64,000 nucleotides of DNA from Henricia sp. BOLD:AAB3569 (GCA_037783545.1 JBBELK010000454.1:2666001-2730000), one strand, 5' to 3'; numbered from the stretch's first letter, positions 20,801 to 29,564 are shown. Made by a program: numbers and translations. The notes: generated by a model from the letters alone, not told the origin.

Positions 20801-23800
20801 AAAGGTCTATTATAACTGAGGAGGTTTGAGTAACCTGACTGTGTGAACGCAGAGCCGTGTACCGATGCCTGGACCGACGTTGGGGGCGCTCGATGTAGAC
20901 TATGAATCGAGTTGACCGGTTGATGATGGGGGAAGTTGCCATCCAGAATGGCAGTAGGCGCTGTACCACGAACCGGCAAGATGGAATGAGATAGATGTAT
21001 CCGATTTTGGTTGTTGCTGTTGGTGTAACTGCAGTTTGAGGTGCTGTCCTTTGTCCAAGACAGGTTGCTATAGAAATGTGCCAGATATCGATAAAGAGAA
21101 GTAAGTATGGTATATTGTGCAACCTTTTTTGGGGGGCGGGGCGGGGAATACCATACACGTTCGCCATTGAGATGGAAAGATTACCATACACAGACACTGC
21201 CTGGGACCCCATGCACAAAACATATGGGACAAGTTGGAAAATTCGCTAGTTGTCGAAATATTTTACCTTGTGCACAAACCCTATGGACCTCGTCTGAAAA
21301 AGGTGGACATTTGCCACGCTAAAGATTTGTGCCTATAAGTAGCTTTTGAGCACGTTTCGTAACAGCTATAATAGTAGTTAATACTTTAAGGAGCTTGTTC
21401 AGACTTTTGCAGAAAAAGGATTTCGTTCTAATCTAACAATCATATAAAATACCTCCCCAAAATACTATCTATGTGAAGAAAACAGAAAATTTGCAATCTC
21501 CAATTTGCATTTTGAAACAAAATACTTGGTGTAATCAAATCACTGCACTGCTTTATTTAACAGGATAAATTAGTTTTAAGTTTACAAAACATCTGTGTTT
21601 TATTTTACGATGTCCTTGAAAATATACGGATTGAGAGCGTGAAATGTATACAGATTAGTAATGAGAAAAATATGACACAATATATGGTGTCATAATCTCA
21701 ACACCCATGGGAAAATGGGGAGATGGGAAAATTGGGGAGATGGGAAAATGGGGAGATGGGAAAATTGGGGAGGTGGGAAAATTGGGGAGGTGGGAAAATT
21801 GGGGAGATGGGAAAATTGGGGAGATGGGAAAATTGGGGAGATGGGAAAATTGGGGAGATGGGAAAATGGGGAGATGGGAAAATTGGGGAGATAGGAAAAT
21901 TTGAGAGATGGGAAAATTGGGGAGATGGGAAAATGGGGAGATGGGAAAATGGGGAGATGGGAAAATTGGGGAGATGGGAAAATTGGGGAGATGGGAAAAT
22001 TGGGAGATGGGAAAATTGGGGAGATGGGAAAATTGGGAGATGGGAAAATTGGGGAGATGGGAAAATTGGGAGATGGGAAAATTGGGAGATGGGAAAATTG
22101 GGGAGATGGGAAAATTGGGAGATGGGAAAATTGGGGAGATGGTAAAATTGGGAGATGGGAAAATTGGGGAGATGGGAAAATTGGGAGATGGGAAAATTGG
22201 AAGATGGGAAAATTGGGGAGATGGGAAAATTGGGGAGATGGGAAAATTGGGGAAATGGGAAAATTGGGGAGATGGGAAAATTGGGAGATGGGAAAATTGG
22301 GGAAATGGGAAAATTGGGGAGATGGGAAAATTGGGAGATGGGAAAATTGAGAGATGGGAAAAATGGGGAGATGGGAAAATTGGGGAGATGGGAAAATTGG
22401 GAGATGGGAAAATTGGGAGATGGGAAAATTGGGAGATGGGAAAATTGGGGAGATGGGAAAATTGGGAGATGGGAAAATTGGGGAGATGGGAAAATTGGGA
22501 GATGGGAAAATTGGGGAGATGGGAAAATTGGGAGATGGGAAAATTGGGGAGATGGGAAAATTGGGAGATGGGAAAATTGGGAGATGGGAAAATTGGGAGA
22601 TGGGAAAATTGGGAGATGGGAAAATTGGGGAGATGGGAAAATTGGGAGATGGGAAAATTGGGAGATGGGAAAATTGGGAGATGGGAAAATTGGGGAAATG
22701 GGAAAATTGGGGAGATGGGAAAATTGGGGAGATGGGAAAATTGGGAGATGGGAAAATTGGGGAGATGGGAAAATTGGGGAGATGGGAAAATTGGGAGATG
22801 GGAAAATTGGGAGATGGGAAAATTGGGGAAATGGGAAAATTGGGGAGATGGGAAAATTGGGAGATGGGAAAATTGGGAGATGGGAAAATTGGGAGATGGG
22901 AAAATTGGGAGATGGGAAAATTGGGGAGATGGGAAAATTGGGAGATGGGAAAATTGGGGAGATGGGAAAATTGGGAGATGGGAAAATTGGGGAGATGGGA
23001 AAATTGGGAGATGGGAAAATTGGGGAGATGGGAAAATTGGGAGATGGGAAAATTGGGGAGATGGGAAAATTGGGAGATGGGAAAATTGGGAGATGGGAAA
23101 ATTGGGAGATGGGAAAATTGGGGAAATGGGAAAATTGGGGAGATGGGAAAATTGGGAGATGGGAAAATTGGGAGATGGGAAAATTGGGGAAATGGGAAAA
23201 TTGGGGAGATGGGAAAATTGGGAGATGGGGAAATGGGAAAATTGGGGAGATGGGAAAATTGGGAGATGGGAAAATTGGGAGATGGGAAAATTGGGGAAAT
23301 GGGAAAATTGGGGAGATGGGAAAATTGGGAGATGGGAAAATTGGGAGATGGGAAAATTGGGAGATGGGAAAATTGGGAGATGGGAAAATTGGGGAGATGG
23401 GAAAATTGGGGAGATGGGAAAATTGGGAGATGGGAAAATTGGGGAAATGGGAAAATTGGGAGATGGGAAATTTGGGAGATGGGAAAATTGGGGAGATGGG
23501 AAAATTGGGAGATGGGAAAATTGGGGAGATGGGAAAATTGGGAGATGGGAAAATTGGGGAGATGGGAAAATTGGGAGATGGGAAAATTGGGGAGATGGGA
23601 AAATTGGGAGATGGGAAAATTGGGGAGATGGGAAAATTGGGAGTTGGGGAAATGGGAAAATTGGGGAAATGGGAAATTTGGGGAGATGGGAAAATTGGGG
23701 AGATGGGAAAATTGGGGAGATGGGAAAATTGGGGAGGGGGTAAAATGCTCTTTTAATTTTAGTTGTGGGTCCCCTTCTTTGGTATTTTTTTCGTATACAT

Positions 23801-26800
23801 TGAACAAAGATTTTAAGGAAATTACCTCCTGGAATCAACACATAATGTAATTTTAAGATATACTTCCCACTTGCACTTTTGTCGCAAATGTTGCTTTTCT
23901 GTAGAAAAATCACGTTTTCTTTCTCAAAAATTGCCTTCAGTTTAATGCACAAGATAACCATTCACACGCGCGTGCAGCGCCCTCTGTTGTCGCGCTTACG
24001 CACAGACTGCTCGCACGTCATTTTGTGCATTACTTTATGCAGTAATTTTATCATTTATTTATCTCAGAAATGCAACATTTGCGACGGAAGTGTCAGTGGG
24101 AAGTATATCTTAGAATTGAGTAAGCTATCGATTCCAACATATAAATTTACCCAAATCCATGTTCAATGTATATGAAAAAAAATACCCTTTCGGTTTTCAA
24201 CAGCGCGGCTTGATTTAAGCTATGTAAAATTGCCGAGAAATTGGCGATGCCCCGAGGCTAGCTGGGATAAAGACGGCTCCTCCGTGGATGCTCCTGCTCC
24301 TAACTTCCCGCATATCTCTTCATCACGCTACTGCTAGACGGTTCGGCTGGGTGTTTTTTAATGGCTGAAAAAAATCACCGACTATCATTTTGCTAAGTGG
24401 AAAACCCTGGAGGATAAAAGCGAATGTTAGAAATCGAATGTATATCTAAGCTTTATGAGTTTAAAAGAGCTGGTCCAGATCACAATTCTGAACCAACCAA
24501 CCACCACCACCACACCCCCCACCACCAACCCCCTCCCCCCCCCCCCATTTTTTCTATACTCTCCAACAAAAGAAACTGTGCATGATAAAAATTTCTGTAT
24601 TTTTTCAGCCATGGCAGATAACTCGCTGGAATAAACTGTTAATGAAAGTCCATGAAATCTTTCAAATGGTTAACCGAACTTGAAATGTACAAAATGTGTT
24701 CTTCGTGTTCTCAGAGGTTGCTGAAAACTGACTTGCCAATATTGAAGTCACAAAGTCAGTATCGAGTGTGTCCCCCTTGTGCATTAATCACTGCTGTGCA
24801 TCTTCACCTCATGGAGCCAATGACACGCGCATGAAAGAGAATATTGACTTTTGGGTAGTCCTTTTGTACGGCTTGCTAACGAGACCTGAACTTTATGGAA
24901 TTCTGTTACATAACAACCTGTAGGACCCCTATTGTGAAATCAACACCCAGGCATGCCTAAGTCCTGCACTATGCCATGAGCAGGTTTTGAGTGCATAACC
25001 TTTTTCTAACAATGTCAGAGAATATTGTCTGTGAATTTGGTGTTTATTTTCCACCTTCTTGAAAAAAATACAGCAATTTTTACCATGCACAGTTTCTTTT
25101 GTTGGAGAGTATATATGGGTGTTAAGATTTGTCTTAATCCTTATTCCAGGGATATCAAAAACCACCGATCTTTTGTGAGCTATTCTATCCGCTTCCAAAG
25201 CATTGCAGTGATTACACAAACTTTCTTGTATGCAAATTTCCTGTTTTCTTCCCATGGCTATAGTATTTTGGGGAGTTTTATACAAAATCTATTTTCTGGA
25301 AAAATCTGGGCAGCTCCTTTAAGAAAGGACTATTGAGGCCAAAAATGAGAGATAAATTGTCACACTTTTTAGCGCAGGAATGTTTTCTTCTTCTGAATTA
25401 TAGTAAATAGAGATTAAAATAAGGAGCTAGCTTTTTGTGGAAACTGGACAGAAATACCCACTTGACTGCGGATTATACACTCGACTTTCGCAGCAACGGG
25501 CAATTTGTAAGGGATAATACCCAAGCGGGCATCAGGGGAACAAACGATGGGAGGATTTAGGCATTAATCGCCCCGTATAAGGAGGCTCGTTGCCCCGCTG
25601 AGTACGTATCCCTCGGAGGCTATTTTGTGATGTGCTGCAGGCAGTGTGCAACTCGTGGCGTTTAAATTTGATTCGGAAACCAAAATTAACAGAAATTGTG
25701 CAAAACAGTTGGCATCAGGATGATAAAGTAATAATTATAATACTCTATAACATATGTCATGTCTGATATGATTATATGCCACTCAAAATTTGCCGAGAGT
25801 CACTGACATTATGAACTAGTATGGGCCCGTATACCATATTATTTAAAGGGCCCCTTATTTAGGATTTTTATCAATGAATTATATGCTTTAAAACCACTCT
25901 ACTCAGTTAAAGTCATAAAAATCCTAGTTGGAGCTTGCTTTGGGGGTTAAAACAAAGGTTTTTAGTTTTTATGCTAATGCGAATATGCATATTCATGACC
26001 AAGGTCACTATGTCACAAGAGGCAAACACAGGAAAATCACAATCAACTGTGCACAAAAGATTCCACTTTTTTCTCAATTTTCCTGAAACTTTTGTAATCC
26101 ATGGCTGTTTGAGTTTGTTTTACATGTTGCCTGCTGTAAGCCATGACAAAACTGGGGGTAGAAACTGCAGCAATTTGCCACAAGTCCAACTTGAAGTCTT
26201 ATGTTTTTTCTTAACTTTTCCCTTTTGTCTTCCTTATGTGATGCACTCAAAACAGCGCCCTCTGTCTGTGATTTATTGCAGTGAAATCTTCAAAGTTGAA
26301 AAAAGGCCACCTTTTATTGATTTTACATCCAAACGAACAATAGTATGTCTTGCTGAACAAGTAATCCGTCATTATAAAGCAAAGCTTAGGCACAAAGTTT
26401 TTAGCATGTCACAGGCCCTTTAAAATGTTGACTCGAGCGTAAAAATGCTAGGCCTATGTACATGCAGTTTTGCATGATTTTAACCGAATAAATACCACAT
26501 CGCGTGTATGTTGTTTGTTATAAAAAATTTTTAATTTGAGGGACAAGGCGTTTGATAATAATGCTTTTGAAACAAATCGATAATAGAATCAATTAAAAGG
26601 AAAAAAAATACACTATAGATGTCATTGCCTATAGTCTAAATATGATGCTTTATCTAAATTTATCTAAACGGGAACTATAAAGATAAAATCACTACATTTA
26701 AGCCCGGAGCTTTTTTCCGCGCCTGCCTCATTTCAACCATTAGGATATTGCAAGATTTTCTTTTGCTAGAGGGTTTCATTGCATTTTTTGGCAATGCATA

Positions 26801-28165
26801 GGCCTAATACACATTGCGTTTCTACTGATGCGAAATGGTATATGTGTATATCTAAATCAGTTTTTAAATGGCCTCAATTTGTCCTATATAAGTGTCTTTA
26901 ATTTTGTTTCAAGAACATAATTCTTACATGACAATTGCATGACGTATTTGAACAAATTTTGACATTGCATAACGAGGTTGATAACTGTAAAATCGAGTTT
27001 AACCAAATTTATTACCAGGGAGTTTCGTGAGTCACACGTTCCTAGAGTTACTTTTTAGCCTTTTGTATGTGGGTCTTTCCACATACACAGACCATATTTT
27101 CTAGGAAATACCTTTGTCTAGTCTCAAACTGAAGGAAATAAGTTTATGTTGTTCTGAAGAGACAACTTAGGCCAAAAAAGGATTACAAATAGTGTGTCAA
27201 CATGCCTTTTTAAAAGCCCTGTGTACAAATTTCCAATATACGCTCGTAACCGGGATGGACACTTGTGTTACATTTTAGGCCGTCCCGGTTACGAGCGTAT
27301 ATTGGAAATTTGTACACACACGGGTTTTTTAGAAAGGCATGTTGTCACACTATTTGTAACCTTTTTTGGGCCTAAGTTATCTCTTCAGAACAACTGGAAC
27401 TTATTTCTTTTATTTTGAGACCAGACAATGGTATTTTCTTGAAAATATGGTCTGTGTTGCCAAAATGCCCCCTTTACAGTGTTGGAAAGACTCGTGTAAC
27501 CTTTGCACTGTATGGCTGGTGCCTTATAGAAATCCACACACTATGCACGTTGTTGCTACGTGGTTCACTTCCATGCATTGCAACAATCAGTCTGGCTGCT
27601 TTATGCCATTCTCTCCTACGGAGAACACGGTATTGATTCTGACTTCACACGTGCCGCGTGCACCTGGTCACATTACACTACAAAGATTTACTCTGGCCAT
27701 TCTGTTTACAATAAGTGTGCGTATGAAAGGGAATACGTCAGTACGCAAAAGGACAACTGCTTTATATTGGTCCTACCATTTCAATCTTTAAATATGCATA
27801 AGAAATGTTTTAATGTTATACGACAAAGTGTTGTAACTAAAAAATATCTAACCATACCAACAGAACCCTTTGGTTTTGGTAACTGAAACGCAACAAAATA
27901 CCACATGATACATAGTTATATATACTAATTTAGAAAATGATGAAAAGTGTTTTAAAAAGTGGAAAACTCACTCGATAGTCTGAGGGCAAGCCGTGTAGGG
28001 GTACGAGTTGGCGGCGGTAACCGTCGACCGAGAATACAGCTCCGAATGCGGGTGGTGGACGGGGACGTTTGGCCCAGATTCTCGCTGCTCATCCCATGAC
28101 CGGTACACGGACTCGAAACCATTCCGGGATGGTTGAATTAGTGCTTCAAACTGACAACTTTCCAT
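11581..28165 (-). CDS. glass: Glass-type C2H2 zinc-finger transcription factor (6-exon model, 511 aa)
   Basis: Exons in order: 28165-27972, 21067-20835, 20556-20309, 19878-19464, 19248-19040, 11817-11581. All phases agree (2, 1, 0, 1, 0) and the total is 1536 bases. Five contiguous C2H2 fingers fill the C-terminal part. Their diagnostic strings [36 protein letters not shown] and [12 protein letters not shown] match my recall of Drosophila Glass, a DNA-binding factor needed for photoreceptor development; no search was run. The N-terminal half is Ser/Pro-rich and not conserved enough to check by eye. The last three or four exons are strong. The first two, and the exact start of the third, rest on open frame, splice motifs and phase. 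The 7222-bp intron splitting finger 3 holds the tRNA-Ala array on the other strand; the 6904-bp first intron holds the minisatellite. Expected to be nuclear. Confidence 0.78.
11865..11936 (+). pseudogene. tRNA-Ala(CGC) unit 1, degenerate
   Basis: Acceptor starts AAGGATG, so the first two pairs are lost; the anticodon stem CTCTC/GCAAG has two mismatches and the 3' side is diverged. Outermost unit, decayed. Confidence 0.8.
12034..12105 (+). tRNA. tRNA-Ala(CGC) unit 2
   Basis: G10 to A in the D stem and A box (TAACTCAGTGG); the rest folds. Type I spacer. Confidence 0.8.
12193..12264 (+). tRNA. tRNA-Ala(CGC) unit 3
   Basis: Type II cassette. G4 to C gives a C4:C69 mismatch in the acceptor stem. 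Confidence 0.8.
12356..12427 (+). tRNA. tRNA-Ala(CGC) unit 4
   Basis: Consensus body; the upstream spacer (AAATGAAGACGTGTAC) differs from both main types. Confidence 0.92.
12518..12589 (+). tRNA. tRNA-Ala(CGC) unit 5
   Basis: One D-loop change (AGCGG for AGTGG), otherwise consensus. Confidence 0.9.
12680..12751 (+). tRNA. tRNA-Ala(CGC) unit 6
   Basis: Consensus body, type I spacer. Confidence 0.93.
12842..12913 (+). tRNA. tRNA-Ala(CGC) unit 7
   Basis: D stem ends GAGT (G10:U25 wobble) and the T stem has a G51:U63 wobble; still foldable. Confidence 0.85.
13004..13075 (+). tRNA. tRNA-Ala(CGC) unit 8
   Basis: Type II. First unit of the six-unit block (8-13) that is duplicated as units 17-22. 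Confidence 0.92.
13166..13237 (+). tRNA. tRNA-Ala(CGC) unit 9
   Basis: GAGT D-stem variant, shared with unit 18. Confidence 0.9.
13328..13399 (+). tRNA. tRNA-Ala(CGC) unit 10
   Basis: Consensus; counterpart of unit 19. Confidence 0.93.
13490..13561 (+). tRNA. tRNA-Ala(CGC) unit 11
   Basis: Anticodon stem CTCCC gives a C30:C40 mismatch, as in units 20, 23 and 29. Confidence 0.82.
13652..13723 (+). tRNA. tRNA-Ala(CGC) unit 12
   Basis: Consensus; counterpart of unit 21. Confidence 0.93.
13814..13885 (+). tRNA. tRNA-Ala(CGC) unit 13
   Basis: T loop TTCGGGT replaces the invariant A58, weakening the B box; shared with unit 22. Confidence 0.75.
13974..14045 (+). tRNA. tRNA-Ala(CGC) unit 14
   Basis: Type II. 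T stem CCGAG has an A52:C62 mismatch, and the B box is altered. Confidence 0.78.
14136..14207 (+). tRNA. tRNA-Ala(CGC) unit 15
   Basis: U30:C40 mismatch in the anticodon stem and U51:C63 in the T stem. Confidence 0.75.
14296..14367 (+). tRNA. tRNA-Ala(CGC) unit 16
   Basis: Type II body; downstream spacer has the TATAGAAAGCTCACAAAAGG variant also seen after unit 7. Confidence 0.92.
14458..14529 (+). tRNA. tRNA-Ala(CGC) unit 17
   Basis: Type II; start of the duplicated block, 1454 bp from unit 8. Confidence 0.92.
14620..14691 (+). tRNA. tRNA-Ala(CGC) unit 18
   Basis: GAGT D-stem variant like unit 9. Confidence 0.9.
14782..14853 (+). tRNA. tRNA-Ala(CGC) unit 19
   Basis: Consensus. Confidence 0.93.
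14944..15015 (+). tRNA. tRNA-Ala(CGC) unit 20
   Basis: C30:C40 mismatch, like unit 11. Confidence 0.82.
15106..15177 (+). tRNA. tRNA-Ala(CGC) unit 21
   Basis: Consensus. Confidence 0.93.
15268..15339 (+). tRNA. tRNA-Ala(CGC) unit 22
   Basis: A58 to G in the T loop, identical to unit 13. Confidence 0.75.
15430..15501 (+). tRNA. tRNA-Ala(CGC) unit 23
   Basis: C30:C40 mismatch; begins a block repeated 972 bp later (units 29-32). Confidence 0.82.
15592..15663 (+). tRNA. tRNA-Ala(CGC) unit 24
   Basis: Consensus. Confidence 0.93.
15754..15825 (+). tRNA. tRNA-Ala(CGC) unit 25
   Basis: Consensus. Confidence 0.93.
15916..15987 (+). tRNA. tRNA-Ala(CGC) unit 26
   Basis: T loop ends GG (TTCGAGG), shared only with unit 32. 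Confidence 0.87.
16078..16149 (+). tRNA. tRNA-Ala(CGC) unit 27
   Basis: Anticodon loop TTCGCAG (base 38 changed); anticodon still CGC. Confidence 0.87.
16240..16311 (+). tRNA. tRNA-Ala(CGC) unit 28
   Basis: Consensus. Confidence 0.93.
16402..16473 (+). tRNA. tRNA-Ala(CGC) unit 29
   Basis: C30:C40 mismatch; counterpart of unit 23. Confidence 0.82.
16564..16635 (+). tRNA. tRNA-Ala(CGC) unit 30
   Basis: Consensus; followed by the AATGTTCTTC spacer variant also seen after units 5 and 27. Confidence 0.93.
16726..16797 (+). tRNA. tRNA-Ala(CGC) unit 31
   Basis: Consensus. Confidence 0.93.
16888..16959 (+). tRNA. tRNA-Ala(CGC) unit 32
   Basis: TTCGAGG T loop, counterpart of unit 26. Confidence 0.87.
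17050..17121 (+). tRNA. tRNA-Ala(CGC) unit 33
   Basis: Consensus. Confidence 0.93.
17212..17283 (+). tRNA. tRNA-Ala(CGC) unit 34
   Basis: T loop TTCGAAT on a type I cassette; otherwise consensus. Confidence 0.92.
17374..17445 (+). tRNA. tRNA-Ala(CGC) unit 35
   Basis: U30:C40 mismatch and discriminator A73 changed to G, which should weaken alanylation. Confidence 0.75.
17536..17607 (+). tRNA. tRNA-Ala(CGC) unit 36
   Basis: Consensus. Confidence 0.93.
17698..17768 (+). pseudogene. tRNA-Ala(CGC) unit 37, cut at its 3' end by MITE M1
   Basis: Bases 1-72 are intact, but M1 copy B replaces the discriminator base and the downstream T-run terminator. Transcription would read into the element. Confidence 0.88.
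17760..17768. repeat. Target-site duplication, left of M1 copy B
   Basis: GGTATCTCC, the last nine bases of the tRNA acceptor region, repeated exactly at 18341-18349. Confidence 0.93.
17769..18340 (+). mobile_element. MITE family M1 copy B (572 bp) inside the tRNA array
   Basis: Starts CATCCTCTTGCAACAG and ends GAGATCTCAGGATG, the reverse complement of copy A at 8337-8928. Flanked by an exact 9-bp target duplication, so this is a clean insertion. It lies between tRNA base 72 and the discriminator. Ends are conserved between the copies; the middle is much diverged. It contains no transposase. Confidence 0.93.
18341..18349. repeat. Target-site duplication, right of M1 copy B
   Basis: GGTATCTCC followed by AGAATTTTCTTC, the normal continuation of a tRNA cassette. 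Confidence 0.93.
18439..18510 (+). tRNA. tRNA-Ala(CGC) unit 38
   Basis: Type II. T loop TTGGAAT loses the invariant C56, so the B box and function are doubtful. Confidence 0.7.
18600..18671 (+). tRNA. tRNA-Ala(CGC) unit 39
   Basis: Type II consensus body. Confidence 0.92.
18762..18833 (+). tRNA. tRNA-Ala(CGC) unit 40
   Basis: C49 to U and C71 to U (G2:U71 wobble); foldable but weakened. Confidence 0.8.
18919..18978 (+). pseudogene. tRNA-Ala unit 41, lacks the anticodon arm
   Basis: About 12 nt covering the anticodon loop are deleted (GAGCGCGTAGAAGTCC), leaving 60 nt with intact A and B boxes. Terminal, decayed unit like unit 1 at the other edge. Confidence 0.85.
19040..19248 (-). CDS. glass: glass exon 5: fingers 1, 2 and first half of 3
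   Basis: The acceptor CCGTCTCCAAG and donor CAG|GTAACAG bound a 209-bp exon. It encodes finger 1 (CNIC...HLRTH), finger 2 (CRTC...HMRTH) and [10 protein letters not shown], the start of finger 3, ending in phase 0. Confidence 0.93.
19464..19878 (-). CDS. glass: glass exon 4: Pro/Ser-rich linker region
   Basis: The acceptor TGTTTGTTTCAG and donor AAAG|GTGAGT bound a 415-bp open exon. Phase 1 joins it exactly to the finger exon (G|GC = Gly). The product has a CGACGN cysteine pair and a Pro/Ala-rich stretch, with no domain I can name. Confidence 0.8.
20309..20556 (-). CDS. glass: glass exon 3
   Basis: The donor is TATG|GTAAGA, phase 0. The acceptor chosen is CATATTAG, with a CTGAC branch-like motif upstream. 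An internal ATG at 20518 in GCCATGG context is an alternative translation start if the two upstream exons are wrong. Confidence 0.6.
20636..20770. repeat. Degenerate ACCATTGTGTCC repeat
   Basis: Imperfect tandem copies of CACCATTGTGTC-like words lie in the intron between glass exons 2 and 3. Confidence 0.6.
20835..21067 (-). CDS. glass: glass exon 2 (candidate)
   Basis: A 233-bp open frame between acceptor TTTCTATAG and donor TCAG|GTTACT. Its phases (2 in, 1 out) fit both neighbours. The product is Ser/Asn/Pro-rich. The donor is weak, so the boundary could differ. Confidence 0.5.
21384..23757 (+). mobile_element. MITE M3 copy expanded by a minisatellite
   Basis: The left M3 end (ACTTTAAGGAGCTTGTTCAG) and body run to CTCAACACCCATGGG at 21711. 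The right end GTAAAATGCTCTTTTAA appears at about 23740-23757. In unexpanded copies these parts are joined by one ATGGGAAAAATGGGG-like segment. The minisatellite lies in between, so it apparently grew from that segment. Confidence 0.6.
21707..23740. repeat. 17/18-bp minisatellite GGG(G)AGATGGGAAAATTG
   Basis: About 2.03 kb, roughly 115 units. Units alternate between 17 bp (GGGAGATGGGAAAATTG) and 18 bp (extra G), with sporadic GGGGAAATGGG, GGTGGG and AATTTG variants. The + strand has strong G-runs with quadruplex potential. Long frames on both strands are artefacts of the period. Lies in the first intron of glass. Confidence 0.97.
23778..24190. mobile_element. Inverted-repeat MITE M7
   Basis: The left arm (GTATACATTGAACAAAGATT ... 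AAGATATACTTCCCACTTGC) and right arm (GTGGGAAGTATATCTTAGAA ... ATGTTCAATGTATATG) are reverse complements over about 110-130 bp. A half copy lies at 52645-52810. Confidence 0.75.
24457..25325. mobile_element. MITE M3 copy with another MITE nested inside
   Basis: Starts TAAAAGAGCTGGTCCAGATC and resumes after the nested element with TATGGGTGTTAAGATTTG, ending GGGCAGCTCCTTTAAG. The first part also contains poly-C (24534-24546) and a CCACCACCAACC tract. Confidence 0.65.
24559..25109. mobile_element. Nested MITE with about 45-bp inverted ends
   Basis: Ends CTCTCCAACAAAAGAAACTG and its complement, continuing through TGCATG and AAAAATT; flanked by TATA on both sides (24555-24558, 25110-25113). No transposase. 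Confidence 0.7.
25843..26423. mobile_element. MITE family M2 copy 2
   Basis: TTAAAGGGCCCC ... AGGCCCTTTAA, the inverted sister of 1998-2555. Internal matches include AAAACCACTCTACTCAGTTA and GCGAATATGCATATTCATGA. Confidence 0.75.
27085..27457. mobile_element. Foldback element FB, copy 1
   Basis: Arms of about 175 bp (ACACAGACCATATTTTC ... CAATATACGCTCGTAACCGG and its complement CCGGTTACGAGCGTATATTG ... GAAAATATGGTCTGTGT) enclose about 30 bp. A diverged copy lies at 44903-45184. Confidence 0.85.
27490..27770 (+). repeat. Dispersed repeat M6, copy 1
   Basis: Shared landmarks GTTGCTACGTGGT, TTTATGCCATTCTC, TACGG.GAA.ACGGTATTGATTCT and CCGCGTGCACC. Also at 42690-43000 (-), 57440-57680 and 60770-61080. 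Confidence 0.65.
27972..28165 (-). CDS. glass: glass first coding exon (candidate)
   Basis: The ATG is in AAGATGG context; a 194-bp open exon ends at the strong donor ATCGA|GTGAGT in phase 2, which joins candidate exon 2 in frame (GA|C = Asp). The product starts [14 protein letters not shown] and matches no domain I know. If wrong, the gene would start at 20518 or elsewhere. Confidence 0.5.
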
Positions 28166-28727
28166 CTTTAAAACGGCGATATACAGAGGCTAGCTCAAAC
28201 TTATAATGTTTCCCTTTTCGCTTTAGGATTTAACGGTGGCGGTTCAACGACGCATGCGTGGTTATTCTAGTTTTGGCGGTATTTCTAACTGCTCAATTTG
28301 TCATCAACCCACACGTCAATTTGTGAGTATACACAGTTTAAGCTCTCCTCAACCGATTATCATTATTATGACAATTAATTAGAGACCCCGAACGAATTTT
28401 AAGACCGACTAAGGACACTCGCCTTTGTGTCTGTCACTAAATCTCCATTTTGCCCCCTTCGGCAAAACTGTATCGTAAAGTCGTTAAGAATGAAAAGAAA
28501 ACAAATTGTATGCGTCTTGGATGTTGTATAGGGTGGATTAGAGCGGAATAAAAGAGCAACAAGGTAAATGATTTTATCCAAATTTTTTTAAACTTTAGCT
28601 TGGCTGCATGGGTTCAAATACCGAAACCGTTAGTTTCACGACCTCGGATGGGGATAAGCTTTACCGGGCCGCGCTGACGGGCTTGCGGCGAATAAAGGGG
28701 GATTGGGTCGGGAGATGGGGATTAGAT

Positions 28728-28760
28728 TGGGGGAGGGGGGGGGGGGGGGGGGGGGGGGTG
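28728..28760. repeat. Poly-G run
   Basis: A near-continuous G run interrupted by a few A or T. It creates spurious polyglycine frames. Confidence 0.9.
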
Positions 28761-28959
28761 GCGTTGAAGGGGAGAACGACACTCTTTATTTTACGAAGTG
28801 TCCCTTTTTAAAGCCCGACATGATTTGCAATGTCTCAACATTTTATTCAACCACTCGACCGGAAAACCTTACTCAAACGGAAGATAGAAGTGGTTCCAAC
28901 TGTCCAATGCAATGATTCTTCCCGAGATGATATCTTTTTATTAAATAACAATTATTAAA

Positions 28960-29160
28960 GATGAATTTTTATAAATGCGTGTGCACACCCATTTTTTTAA
29001 AGTGCGCCCTCACTACTATGGTATTGACAAATTTCAAATTAGTACTGGCAGCCTCATCTCAGATGCTGAGCCATTGTATCATCACATGTCTTTTCATTTG
29101 CAAAATGTATCACAAAATAAAGCACTGGAACCTTCGTTATCGATGACAATTTGAAATTCC
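28960..29160. repeat. Dispersed repeat shared with 61105-61245
   Basis: Both contain CAGATGCTGAGCCATTGTAT and TTATTAAAGAT. Function unknown. Confidence 0.5.
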
Positions 29161-29564
29161 TCAATATCATGGCTCCGTACGGAATCAGCCTAAATAGGAC
29201 GGCGACTTCGCACAATTTCTTGAAAGCGTGGACACAGTTTTTCATCGTTTTCTCGGAACGTAGATGAGGTACCGAGCTGACTTATACACAGGTTGGTTTT
29301 TATCACACGCATCCTTAATCACACATAGGGCTAGATATAACGCCGTTTTTCAAGCATAATTATAATCTGTCTGTTAGTATAGTGTAGAACCCCTCTTTCA
29401 AGGTCTAACGGTCCCCGCTTATTGTTCCCGGTTAACCCTCTTATTTATGTACCTTGGCCTGTCAAAAATCCTTTCAAAATGTCTGTTTCGTCTTTATGAC
29501 TTGTTAGCCCGAGTTTAAGCCGATGAATGTAATCCCCTAACAGACTTCAAAATAAATACCAGGG

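Noticed and set aside
21655..23961. Very long ORFs on both strands (up to 768 codons) of a low-complexity protein
   Set aside because: They are products of the 17/18-bp minisatellite; open on both strands and in several frames, with no gene context.
25935..26423. 162-codon + ORF (and 96-codon counterpart at 1998-2288)
   Set aside because: Both are the same strand of MITE family M2; no domain and no splice context.
28703..28915. Polyglycine ORF
   Set aside because: Poly-G run artefact.
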